From: Deltaproteobacteria bacterium
GTDB lineage: Bacteria > Myxococcota_A > Polyangia > Haliangiales > Haliangiaceae
Assembly: GCA_013812655.1 (NCBI GenBank)
Contig: JACCTC010000205.1
Span: 1-42,511, forward strand
Direction: 5' to 3'
DNA: 42,511 nt
Shown here: one piece after another, positions 17,416 to 26,425 of the stretch
Numbering within the stretch: the first letter of the stretch is position 1
Layout of the letters: every line of letters starts with the position of its first letter
Notes under the pieces: generated by a model
What the model was told of the DNA's origin: nothing
Databases searched by the model: none
Seen by the model: the letters and a program-made list of their open reading frames with translations, nothing else
Position numbers and translations under genes: made by a program

Positions 17416-19551
17416 ATGACGACGACGACGCACTACCGCAGCTGTCCACTGTGCGAGGCGACGTGCGGCGTCGCGGTCACCGTCGACGGTGACCGGGTCA
17501 CCAGTGTGCGCGGCGACGACGACGACCCGTTCAGCCGCGGCTACATCTGCCCCAAGGGAACCGCGCTCGCTGACCTCCACGACGATCCCGATCGGCTGCG
17601 TCACCCGATGATCCGCGAGGGCTCGTCGTGGCGCGAGGTCGACTGGGACACCGCGCTCGATCACGTCGCCGCGAAGCTGCTCGCGGTCCGCGCCGCGCAC
17701 GGCAAGGATGCGATCGCCGTCTACCAGGGCAACCCGACCGCGCACAACCTCGGCCTCATCACGTACGGCCAGCTGCTGATGCGCACGCTCGGGACCAGGA
17801 ACGCATACTCGGCGACGTCGCTCGATCAGCTGCCGCACATGCTCGCCGCGCTGCTGATGTTCGGCAACCAGCTGCTGATGCCGGTGCCCGACATCGATCG
17901 CAGCGACCTGTTCATCTGCCTCGGCGCGAACCCGCTCGCGTCGAACGGCAGCATCATGACCGCGCCCGACGTCAAGGGTCGGCTCAAGGCGATCCGCGAT
18001 CGCGGCGGCCTCGTGATCGTCCTCGATCCGCGTCGCACCGAGACCGCCGACAAGGCCGATCGTCACCTGTTCATCCGACCGGCGACCGACGCCGTGCTGC
18101 TGCTCGCGATGATCCACGTGCTGTTCGCCGACTACCTCGTCACACCCTCTCGGCCGCGCCGCCTCGAGACCACCGGCCTCGACGCGCTGCGCGCCGCGGC
18201 ATCGGCGTGGACGCCCGAGCGCGCGGCCGTGATCACCGGTGTCGCCGCTGCCGACATCCGCGAGCTGGCGCGAGCACTCGCGAGGACGCCACGCGCCGTG
18301 CTCTACGGCCGGGTCGGCGTGTGCACGCAGGAGTTCGGCGGACTCGCGGCGTGGCTGTGCTACGCGGTCAACGCGCTGACCGGTCACCTCGACGAGCCGG
18401 GTGGCCTGATGTTCACGACGCCGGCAATCGATCCGTTGCCGCTCGCGAAGCTGCTCGGCTTCGACGGCGGGTTCGCGCGCTATCGCAGCCGGGTCAGCGG
18501 CAAGCCCGAGTTCGGCGGCGAGTTCCCGGTCACCGTGCTGGCCGAGGAGATCGAGACGCCAGGCGACGGCCAGATCCGCGCGCTGATCACGAGCGCCGGC
18601 AACCCGGTGCTGTCCGCGCCCGGCGGGCCGCGGCTCGAGCAGGCGTTCGCGAAGCTCGACTTCATGGTGTCGATCGATCCGTACATGAACGAGACCACCC
18701 GCCTGGCGCACGTGATCCTGCCGCCGACGTCCGCGCTCGAGCGCTCGCACTACGACGCCGCGCTCAACGCGTTCGCGGTCCGCAACGTCGCGAAGTACTC
18801 GCCGCCGCTGTTCGAGCGCGCCGCCGATGCGCGTCACGACTGGGAGATCTGCCTCGCGCTGTGGACGCGGCTCGGCGTGCCTCGCCGGCTCGGGCCGGGG
18901 GCGCGCCTCGTGCGCCGGTTGCTCGGCAAGCTCGGACCCGAGGCGATCGTGGATCTCGCGCTGCGTGCTGGACCGCACCGGCTGTCGCTGAAGAAGCTGC
19001 GCGCCGCGCCGCACGGCCTCGATCTCGGCCCCCTCGAGTCGCGGTTGCCGGGCCGGCTCGCGACCACCGATCGCAAGGTCCACCTCGCGCCCGCCGAGTA
19101 CCTCGCGGATCTCGCGCGCCTCGAGCGCCGGTTCGCAGCGCCGGCTGCTGGTCACGGACCTGGTGACCTCGTGTTGATCGGCCGCCGGCACCTTCGCGAT
19201 AACAACTCGTGGATGCACAACACCGAGCGGCTCGTGAAGGGGCCGCCGCGCTGCACGCTGTTGATCCATCCCAACGACGCCGCGCTGCGTGGCCTCGCCG
19301 CCGGCGATCGCGCGCGGGTGTCGACCACGAAGGGCGCGATCGAGCTCGTCGTCGAGGTGTCGGACACGATGATGCCCGGCGTCGTCAGCGTGCCGCACGG
19401 CTGGGGCCACGGTCGCGCGGGCACCCGGCTGCGGGTCGCGAGCGCGCACGCCGGCGCGAGCGTCAACGACATCGTCGATCCCGCGGTGATCGACGAGCTC
19501 TCGGGCACGAGTGCGCTGACCGGCCAGCGCGTCGAGGTTGCACGCGCATGA
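17416..19551 (+). CDS. Molybdopterin-dependent oxidoreductase (DMSO reductase superfamily)
   Basis: 711 residues, cytoplasmic (no twin-arginine signal). The N-terminus carries a 4Fe-4S motif C10-x2-C13-x3-C17-x27-C45 (CPLCEATC ... ICPKG), then the bis-MGD domains: CLGANPLASNGS, VLDPRRTETADKADRH, SAGNPVLSAPGGP, and a C-terminal MopB domain (LIHPNDAALRGLAAGDRARV). At the likely molybdenum-ligand region the sequence is SATSLDQLPHML, with no Cys, so Ser or Asp is the candidate ligand. It belongs to the BisC/FdhA-like uncharacterised subfamily; the substrate cannot be assigned. Its TGA overlaps the start of the globin gene (ATGA), pointing to a shared function. It lies divergent from the cyclase gene. 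Confidence 0.88.
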   Translation: MTTTTHYRSCPLCEATCGVAVTVDGDRVTSVRGDDDDPFSRGYICPKGTALADLHDDPDRLRHPMIREGSSWREVDWDTALDHVAAKLLAVRAAHGKDAIAVYQGNPTAHNLGLITYGQLLMRTLGTRNAYSATSLDQLPHMLAALLMFGNQLLMPVPDIDRSDLFICLGANPLASNGSIMTAPDVKGRLKAIRDRGGLVIVLDPRRTETADKADRHLFIRPATDAVLLLAMIHVLFADYLVTPSRPRRLETTGLDALRAAASAWTPERAAVITGVAAADIRELARALARTPRAVLYGRVGVCTQEFGGLAAWLCYAVNALTGHLDEPGGLMFTTPAIDPLPLAKLLGFDGGFARYRSRVSGKPEFGGEFPVTVLAEEIETPGDGQIRALITSAGNPVLSAPGGPRLEQAFAKLDFMVSIDPYMNETTRLAHVILPPTSALERSHYDAALNAFAVRNVAKYSPPLFERAADARHDWEICLALWTRLGVPRRLGPGARLVRRLLGKLGPEAIVDLALRAGPHRLSLKKLRAAPHGLDLGPLESRLPGRLATTDRKVHLAPAEYLADLARLERRFAAPAAGHGPGDLVLIGRRHLRDNNSWMHNTERLVKGPPRCTLLIHPNDAALRGLAAGDRARVSTTKGAIELVVEVSDTMMPGVVSVPHGWGHGRAGTRLRVASAHAGASVNDIVDPAVIDELSGTSALTGQRVEVARA

Positions 19552-20057
19552 CCGAGCGCGGCGCCGAGCTGTTCGCGAAGATCGGCGAGGCCAAGCTGCG
19601 TGCGGTGATCGCCGACTTCTACGACCGCGTGTTCCCCGACGTGATGATCGGCTTCATGTTCGCGGGCAAGGACAAGCAGCACCTGATCGATCGCGAGTAC
19701 GAGATGACCGCGAAGTTCCTCGGCGCGCCGGGCGTGACCTACACGGGCCGGACGATGCGCGCCGCCCACGGTGGCCACACGATCTTCGGCGGCCACTTCG
19801 AGCGCCGGCTGCAGATCCTGCGCGAGACCCTCGCCGATCACGACGTCGATCCCGAGGTCGTGCGGGTGTGGATCGACCACACGCTCGCACTTCGCGACCA
19901 GATCACGCGCGACAAGGGCTCGGAGTGCAAGGACACCTCGTCGGGGCCACCCCCGGGGGGCGAGCCTGCTCCGCCGAGATGGAGCGAGCCAGCGAAGGCT
20001 GGCGAGCGGGGTCAGGACCCCGCCGCCCGGATCAAGCTCGGCCGCAAGCCCGGCTGA
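19548..20057 (+). CDS. Group I-like truncated haemoglobin with a repeat-derived C-terminal tail
   Basis: 169 residues. Residues 1-124 match group I truncated globins: helix-B Tyr in DFYDRVFPD (Y25), YTGRTM followed by the proximal His in AAHGGHTIFGGHF (H74), and FERRLQILRETLADHDV. Such proteins bind O2 or NO on haem; partners are often redox enzymes. It overlaps the molybdoenzyme stop by four bases (ATGA), so the pair is co-translated. The last 45 residues (from about SECKDTSSG) are Pro/Gly/Glu-rich and unlike any globin. The DNA there holds three adjacent inverted repeats, which suggests the tail arose by reading into an inserted palindromic element. The native stop was presumably near residue 125. 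Confidence 0.85.
   Translation: MTERGAELFAKIGEAKLRAVIADFYDRVFPDVMIGFMFAGKDKQHLIDREYEMTAKFLGAPGVTYTGRTMRAAHGGHTIFGGHFERRLQILRETLADHDVDPEVVRVWIDHTLALRDQITRDKGSECKDTSSGPPPGGEPAPPRWSEPAKAGERGQDPAARIKLGRKPG
19950..20022. repeat. Cluster of three inverted repeats at 3' end of globin gene
   Basis: CCCCC/GGGGG meet at 19950-19959. GCCAGC-GAAG-GCTGGC forms a perfect six-bp stem with a four-base loop (19988-20003). CGGGGTC-AG-GACCCCG forms a seven-bp stem (20007-20022). All lie inside the globin reading frame. Dense stems of this kind are typical of REP/MITE-like intergenic elements; a family assignment would need genome-wide copies. Confidence 0.6.
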
Positions 20058-20084
20058 TTTCCTCGTCACCCCCCGTCGGCGCGC

Positions 20085-20090
20085 TACCCT
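20085..20090 (+). promoter_or_regulatory. Candidate -10 element, leaderless start at 20097
   Basis: TACCCT ends exactly six bases before ATG 20097; no Shine-Dalgarno site fits between. Confidence 0.5.
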
Positions 20091-20096
20091 GAACGC

Positions 20097-20519
20097 ATGC
20101 CGTGGCTGGCGATCGTCGTGTTGCTCGTTGCCGCGTGCTGGGGCACCAGCGGATCGACGCCGGTCGCGTCGACGCCCGCGCCCGAGCCCGTTCAACCCGG
20201 CACGATCCGATTTCGCGCGAAGACCCGCTCCGACTGCGCACGCGTGCTGGCCGGGACCGGTGAGCGGATCCGCGCCGAGCTCGCCAGGGTCGGCACCACC
20301 GAGCCCATCCTCGACGAGATGCAGGCGGTCGCGATCGAGAGCTGCGAGCAGACGGTGTGGTCCGACGACGTGCTCGCGTGCTACGCGAAGGTCGCCGTCG
20401 TCAACGATATCGCCACCTGCACGCCGCTGATGACGCGCGAGCAGCGCGACGACATCTCGTCCCGGATGATGGGCATCGCCGCGCGCATGAACACCGCGCC
20501 GCCGCCGTCGTCACCGTGA
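20097..20519 (+). CDS. Small lipoprotein, unknown function
   Basis: 140 residues. MPWLAIVVLLVAAC is a lipoprotein signal with the lipobox VAAC (Cys14). A Thr/Pro-rich linker is followed by an alpha-helical domain of about 95 residues holding four cysteines (SDCARVLAG, ESCEQTVW, LACYAKV, ATCTPL), spaced as if for two disulfides. The pattern of helices with Cys resembles small periplasmic lipoproteins repeated across myxobacterial genomes, but I do not recognise a named family. It is preceded by the leaderless-type TACCCT element and lies 31 bp before the esterase gene, which may share its transcript. Confidence 0.75.
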   Translation: MPWLAIVVLLVAACWGTSGSTPVASTPAPEPVQPGTIRFRAKTRSDCARVLAGTGERIRAELARVGTTEPILDEMQAVAIESCEQTVWSDDVLACYAKVAVVNDIATCTPLMTREQRDDISSRMMGIAARMNTAPPPSSP

Positions 20520-20550
20520 TGCTCACGCCGTGATGTGAGACGCTCGCCGC

Positions 20551-21423
20551 ATGCGATGCACCGTGGTCCTCGGCGTGGCGTTCCACGTCATCTTCAGCGC
20601 GGGCTGTGGCGGGGACGACTCGGGTGACGACGGCCCGCGCCCGATGACGTTCGGCGGCGACCGGCCGGTCGATCTGAAGGTGCCGCCGAGCTTCGACGCC
20701 ACGCGGCGCTATCCGCTGATCCTCGCGCTCCACGGCTACAGCTCGAATGGCTTCGTTCACGGCTCGTACTTCGGGCTGCCGAACCTGGTCGCCAGCGGCG
20801 AGGCGCTGCTGCTCGCGCCCGACGGTACCACCGACAGCGGCGGCAAGCAGTTCTGGAACGCGGACCCCGCGTGCTGCGACTTCAACAACAAGAACCCCGA
20901 CGACGTCGGCTACCTCGGCAAGCTGATCGACGACGTCAGCGCGAGCTGGCCGGTCGATCCCGCGCGGGTGTTCGTGATCGGGCACTCGAACGGCTCGTTC
21001 ATGGCGTACCGGATGGCGTGCGAGCGTGCCGACGTGATCACCGCGATCGCGGGGCTCGCGGGTGCCGCCTCGTCGGTCGCTGCGAGCTGCACGCCGAGCC
21101 GCAGCGTCAACGTGCTGCACATCCATGGGACCGCGGACGCGGTCGTGCCCTACGATGGCGGCGGGCTCGGTGGCGGCGGCGCGGTCGCGAGCGTCCAGCA
21201 GTGGGTCGGCCACGGGAACTGCGGCGGCTCGCTCGTCACCCAGGGCACGCTCGACCTCGAGAGCTCGATCCCGGGTGCCGAGACCACGCGGCTGGCCGCG
21301 GCCTGCCCGGACGGTGTCGGCATCGAGCTGTGGCGGGTCGACGGCGCCAGCCATGTGCCGAACTGGGGTCCGAGCTTCACGCCCGAGCTGTGGACGTGGC
21401 TGACCGATCACGCCCGCCGCTGA
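20551..21423 (+). CDS. LpqC/PHB-depolymerase-like lipoprotein esterase
   Basis: 290 residues. A lipoprotein signal ends in the lipobox FSAGC (Cys19), followed by an Asp/Gly linker and an alpha/beta-hydrolase. Motifs: the oxyanion LILALHGYSSNG, the nucleophile elbow GHSNGSFMAYRMAC (Ser in GxSxG), HIHGTADAVVPYDGG with the acidic residue, and the catalytic His in GASHVPNWG. This set is that of the LpqC/poly(3-hydroxybutyrate)-depolymerase/feruloyl-esterase family. Paired cysteines (ADPACCDF and others) suggest disulfides outside the cytoplasm. It would hydrolyse ester bonds in polymers or plant-derived compounds at the cell surface; the exact substrate is unknown. Confidence 0.88.
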   Translation: MRCTVVLGVAFHVIFSAGCGGDDSGDDGPRPMTFGGDRPVDLKVPPSFDATRRYPLILALHGYSSNGFVHGSYFGLPNLVASGEALLLAPDGTTDSGGKQFWNADPACCDFNNKNPDDVGYLGKLIDDVSASWPVDPARVFVIGHSNGSFMAYRMACERADVITAIAGLAGAASSVAASCTPSRSVNVLHIHGTADAVVPYDGGGLGGGGAVASVQQWVGHGNCGGSLVTQGTLDLESSIPGAETTRLAAACPDGVGIELWRVDGASHVPNWGPSFTPELWTWLTDHARR

Positions 21424-21574
21424 TCGGTGGTTGGCCCGCGGCCGTCGCCATGATATCGATCGATCACGATGTGGTACCTGGGTTCCGTCCCTCACCAGCC
21501 TGACGTGGAGTCGAACGCCTGAGCTTTGTCCCCGTTCCGACTTCTCTTGCCTGTGTGACGACTGTGAGGCTCCC

Positions 21575-23005
<1,431 letters not shown>

Positions 23006-23019
23006 GCGGCGAGTTTCGT

Positions 23020-23025
23020 TAGGCT
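23020..23025 (+). promoter_or_regulatory. Candidate -10 element, leaderless start at 23032
   Basis: TAGGCT, identical to the hexamer at 423-428, ends six bases before ATG 23032. Confidence 0.5.
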
Positions 23026-23031
23026 CGCTCC

Positions 23032-24114
23032 ATGCGGAGTCTTCTGTGGGTGTCGTGGATCGCGGCGGCGGCGGCATGCACGCACGCGGCGCCGGTCAAA
23101 TGTCCCGAATCGACTGCAGCCGCGGTGGTGCCGAGCGACTCGCCGCCGGCGCCGCCGCCGCGCGCACCCGAGCTCGACGATCACGGCGTGATCTCGCAGA
23201 GCCAGGCGTTCCTCGCCGCCATCGACAAGGCCGACGTCGCGACGTTTCAGTCGATGCTCGGTGTGTCGTTCGTCAACTTCCAGCGCGCGCGGTTCTACGA
23301 CGCCGCGTACTTCAGCAAGGCGCTGAAGGGCCGCATCGACCGCAAGCTGCCGCCGCGGTCGCGGACGTGCAAGGACGAGCGGGTGTTCCGCGGCCCGAAC
23401 GTGGCGATCTATGTCGGCGCGTGCGTCGAGCAGATCCCGGCTCACGCCGACAGCCCGTCGACGATCTACGAGGGATGGGAGACGATCGCGTGGGTACCCG
23501 AGGGCGGCGTCTGGAAGGTCGCGCACTGGCAGGGGCAGAAGGGCGGCATCGAGGCCGAGCGCGAGGACTGGAACGAGGCGTATCGCAAGTCGACGAGCTT
23601 CAAGACCACGGCGAACCAGCACCTGATCGACTCGGTGCGGGGCCGCAAGCCGGGCCTCGCGCTCGACGTCGCGATGGGGCAGGGCCGCAACGCGCTCTAC
23701 CTCGCGTCGCAGAAGTGGCGCGTCACCGGCGTCGACATCTCCGACGAGGGGATCCGCATGGCCAAGGAGGCCGCGGCGAAGGCCAAGCTGAAGCTACAGA
23801 CCGTGCAGGCCGACAACAACAAGTACGACTTCGGCACCGCGCGCTGGGATCTCGTGACGCTCATCTACGCCGGCGATGACCCGAAGCTCGTCGAGCGCAT
23901 CAAGCCGAGCATCCGCAAGGGCGGGCTGTTCGTCGTCGAGTACTTCCACGAGGACGCGACGCAGGGCACCGGGATCGGTGGCTTCGCGACCGGCGAGCTC
24001 GCCGCGCTGTTCGCCGACGGCTGGAAGATCGTCAAGGACGAGGTGGTCGAGGACGTCGCGGACTGGACGCTGCGCAAGACCAAGCTCGTGCGCTTCTTGG
24101 CCGAGAAGCAGTAG
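23032..24114 (+). CDS. Lipoprotein: NTF2-like domain fused to class I SAM methyltransferase
   Basis: 360 residues. The N-terminus MRSLLWVSWIAAAAAC is a lipoprotein signal (Cys16), followed by a Pro-rich linker. Residues about 55-175 look like an NTF2/SnoaL-type alpha+beta domain (QAFLAAIDKADVATFQSMLG, WETIAWVPEGGVWKVAHWQ). From about 200 on is a class I methyltransferase: motif I LALDVAMGQGRNALYLA (208 onwards), VTGVDISDEGIRMAK, and WDLVTLIYAGDD. Methyltransferases of this kind use cytoplasmic SAM, so an exported lipoprotein form is unexpected. Either the signal is not used, or the domain is a sensor or binding module, or SAM reaches it. The start is fixed by the TAGGCT-N6-ATG context. Confidence 0.75.
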   Translation: MRSLLWVSWIAAAAACTHAAPVKCPESTAAAVVPSDSPPAPPPRAPELDDHGVISQSQAFLAAIDKADVATFQSMLGVSFVNFQRARFYDAAYFSKALKGRIDRKLPPRSRTCKDERVFRGPNVAIYVGACVEQIPAHADSPSTIYEGWETIAWVPEGGVWKVAHWQGQKGGIEAEREDWNEAYRKSTSFKTTANQHLIDSVRGRKPGLALDVAMGQGRNALYLASQKWRVTGVDISDEGIRMAKEAAAKAKLKLQTVQADNNKYDFGTARWDLVTLIYAGDDPKLVERIKPSIRKGGLFVVEYFHEDATQGTGIGGFATGELAALFADGWKIVKDEVVEDVADWTLRKTKLVRFLAEKQ

Positions 24115-24143
24115 CGCCGGAGCGAACCGCAGGCGAAGCAGTA
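24105..24143. repeat. Short direct repeat around convergent stops
   Basis: GAAGCAGTA occurs at 24105-24113 and again at 24135-24143, 30 bp apart. The first copy contains the methyltransferase stop (TAG). This may be a remnant duplication, or chance. Confidence 0.3.
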
Positions 24144-24147
24144 ACCC

Positions 24148-24957
24148 TCATGCGATGACGGCGAACGTCTGGTGGTTGCGCGCCACCAGCCGGCCATCCT
24201 CGCCCCACAGCTCGCGGGTCTCGAGGAAGAAACCGTCCGCGCAGACCGGCACGCTGCCGCGATAGAGCAGCGGCGCCTCGGGATCGAGGCCGTCGAGATC
24301 GGTGACGACCTCGAGCGTGTACGCGATCGTCGCGCACGGCCGGCTCGCCGGAAACTTCGTGAACGCGGCGGGCCACCACACATCGATGAGGGACGCGATG
24401 TACGCGGCGTCGCGCACGGCGCAGGGCTCGCAGGGCCGGAGCCAGCCGACCGTGCGGGCGACGGCACCATCGGCGAGCGGCAGCCCTTCGATCGGGCGGT
24501 ACTCGAAGTGCCGCGCGAACGCAGGCCACGTCATCCGCGAATCGGCCGCGAGATCGGTGGCCGGGAGCGTGCGCCACGACGTCACCTCCGGCGGCTCCAG
24601 ATCTCGCCACGCGAGGGGGCCGCTCCCCGGCCGAGACGTCGCGAGCACTGCCACCGCATGCGCGCGGACCTCGCCGCCCTGGACGAGCGCGGCGCGCGCC
24701 GCCGACAGGTTGTTGCCGGTGCGCAAGAGCTCGACGGTGATGTCCGCGGTTCCGACCTCGACGGGCGACGCCAGCGTGGCGGTCACCGAGCGCACCTTGC
24801 GGACCGGATCGGCCACGCGCTGCTCGATCGCGCGGATCATCGCGGCGATCGTGAAGCCGCCGAAGGCCCCACGTCCCTGCTGCCAGCCAGCCGGTACATC
24901 GAGCCTGTACTGGTCACCGTGCGGGGCGGGCGTCGTGACGTCGGTCAGCGTGGCCAT
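24148..24957 (-). CDS. Acyl-CoA thioesterase-like double-hotdog protein
   Basis: 269 residues with two hotdog-type halves, as in TesB-like acyl-CoA thioesterases. The N-terminal half has GWQQGRGAFGGFTIAAMIRAIE, the helix-containing motif with the conserved Gly-rich turn, and the C-terminal half has SLIDVWWPAAF and TIAYTLEVV. It would hydrolyse acyl-CoA thioesters in the cytoplasm. The ATG at 24957 lies just after a weak TAGACG and 28 bp downstream of the VWA lipoprotein stop, so it may be read through from that gene. Chain-length preference cannot be told. The call rests on overall pattern rather than a verified catalytic residue. Confidence 0.75.
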   Translation of the reverse strand: MATLTDVTTPAPHGDQYRLDVPAGWQQGRGAFGGFTIAAMIRAIEQRVADPVRKVRSVTATLASPVEVGTADITVELLRTGNNLSAARAALVQGGEVRAHAVAVLATSRPGSGPLAWRDLEPPEVTSWRTLPATDLAADSRMTWPAFARHFEYRPIEGLPLADGAVARTVGWLRPCEPCAVRDAAYIASLIDVWWPAAFTKFPASRPCATIAYTLEVVTDLDGLDPEAPLLYRGSVPVCADGFFLETRELWGEDGRLVARNHQTFAVIA

Positions 24958-24985
24958 GTCACCGTCTACCACGCCGGTGGCGCGG

Positions 24986-26374
24986 TCACTCGAGGATGCA
25001 GCGCATCGTCGTCACGGTGTCCGGGGCTGGCGCCTCGCTGCGCACGATCTCGAGCCGCAGGTTGCCTGCCGCCGGGCACTTCACCGGATCGCTGACGAGC
25101 TTCCAGCACGGCGCGGTCTCCGGCGAGCCACACGCGGCGATCGGCCTCGCGGTGATGCCGACGGTATCGGCGACGATGCAGTCGGGCTGGAGGCCGGGAG
25201 TACTGGCGTCGACGTCGGCGAGGATCGAGCTGTTCACGCACGACGATCCGCCGACGCGGTTGAGCAGCGTCGCGATCTGGGTGAGCCCGCTGGACAGGTC
25301 GGGCTGGCAGATCGTCGTCGACGTCGAGCGGTCGGGGAACGCGTCGAAGAACGCCTTCATCCGCACGCCCGGATCGGCGACCTCGAGGCCGTTCGCGCTC
25401 TGGTAGGTGCACGAGCGCGCGAGCGCGATCGTCGTCATGTTGTTGATCTGGCGCTCTTCGACCGCGAACGGCGTCGTGGCGCCCATGATGCCGCCGACCA
25501 CGACCTTGCGTGGATTGCTCTTGAGCCCGAGCAGGAAGTCACGGAACACCGAGATGCTCTCGACCACGCTCGAGGTCGAGCTCGCCGTGCAGCCCGACTT
25601 GGTGCCGACCTGGTTCATCTCGTCGGACGTCGTGCCGCCCCCCGCACAGGTGACGCCGAACCGCGTGCAGCGGAACGAGTTGAGCGGCCCGAGCGCCCCG
25701 GTATCACCCGCCGCGAACAGCGACGCGGTCTTCGCCGAGCAGTCGTCCTCGTCGGTCAAAAAGACCACCGCGAGCAGCGCGTCGGGGCGGAGGAAGCCGG
25801 GGTTCGCTGTGGTGTTCGCGAGCGCACGGCGCATCGCCGCGAGGGGTTGCTCGAAGCCGCAGCCGGTCGCGCCGACCCGCGCCATCTGCGCGAATACCGT
25901 GGCCAGATCGCCAGTGTAGTTCTTGATCCGGCTGCCGTCGGTCTGCTTGACGTCGCTGATGAAGTTGCCGGTGACCGGCGCGCCGTTGGTCTGCAGCACG
26001 CCATCCTTGCCGGTGCTCGCGCAGCCACCCTGGCCGATCGTGCCGATGCCGGGTCCGGGCGGTCCGCTCGTGGCCGACGTCCCCATGTCCGTGCTGACCA
26101 CGCCGAGGTGGATGTCGGGCAGCCCACCTTCCTGACTGTTGAGCACGTTGATGAAGTTCGGAAAGTTGTTCGCGAGGTTCGCCTGCTTGTCCTGCATCGA
26201 GCCCGAATCGTCGATGACGAACAGCATGTCGATGTTGCGGTTCATCGTGGACGAGAACTCGACGACCGGCTTGTAGGGATCATCCGTCGGCCCACCGTCC
26301 AGGCCCGGCAACCCACCACCACCGCCGCCACACGCCCCGAGAAGCGCGACCACGAGTCCCATGCGAATCCCCAT
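24986..26374 (-). CDS. VWA-domain lipoprotein
   Basis: 462 residues. A lipoprotein signal MGIRMGLVVALLGAC (Cys15) is followed by a Gly-rich stretch and a von Willebrand factor A domain with the MIDAS motif D55-D-S-G-S59 (FVIDDSGSMQDK). Further metal-site candidates are in the VVFLTDEDDCSAK region. Many cysteines (GATGCGF, RCTRFGVTCAG, KSGCTASS, SCTYQS) imply a disulfide-rich exported protein. Similar VWA lipoproteins are abundant in myxobacteria, but their ligands are unknown. The ATG at 26374 is preceded by TACGAT-N6; an in-frame ATG at 26362 also exists but lacks such an element. Confidence 0.85.
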   Translation of the reverse strand: MGIRMGLVVALLGACGGGGGGLPGLDGGPTDDPYKPVVEFSSTMNRNIDMLFVIDDSGSMQDKQANLANNFPNFINVLNSQEGGLPDIHLGVVSTDMGTSATSGPPGPGIGTIGQGGCASTGKDGVLQTNGAPVTGNFISDVKQTDGSRIKNYTGDLATVFAQMARVGATGCGFEQPLAAMRRALANTTANPGFLRPDALLAVVFLTDEDDCSAKTASLFAAGDTGALGPLNSFRCTRFGVTCAGGGTTSDEMNQVGTKSGCTASSTSSVVESISVFRDFLLGLKSNPRKVVVGGIMGATTPFAVEERQINNMTTIALARSCTYQSANGLEVADPGVRMKAFFDAFPDRSTSTTICQPDLSSGLTQIATLLNRVGGSSCVNSSILADVDASTPGLQPDCIVADTVGITARPIAACGSPETAPCWKLVSDPVKCPAAGNLRLEIVRSEAPAPDTVTTMRCILE

Positions 26375-26380
26375 CCGCCC

Positions 26381-26386
26381 ATCGTA
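26381..26386 (-). promoter_or_regulatory. Candidate -10 element, leaderless start at 26374
   Basis: TACGAT on the minus strand ends six bases before ATG 26374; the same hexamer precedes the kinase gene at 33966. Confidence 0.5.
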
Positions 26387-26425
26387 CCCAAAGTCCGAGG
26401 TCCCGTGGGCGCGGCAACGATCAGA

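Noticed and set aside
17371..19449. A 5' extension of the cyclase frame across the molybdoenzyme gene
   Set aside because: The extension is antisense to the molybdoenzyme and Arg/Glu-rich; the real start is the ATG at 17370, right before the conserved N-terminal domain.
21424..21574. A lysine or other riboswitch before the aminomutase gene
   Set aside because: The leader shows one short palindrome but no multi-stem aptamer pattern that I recognise.
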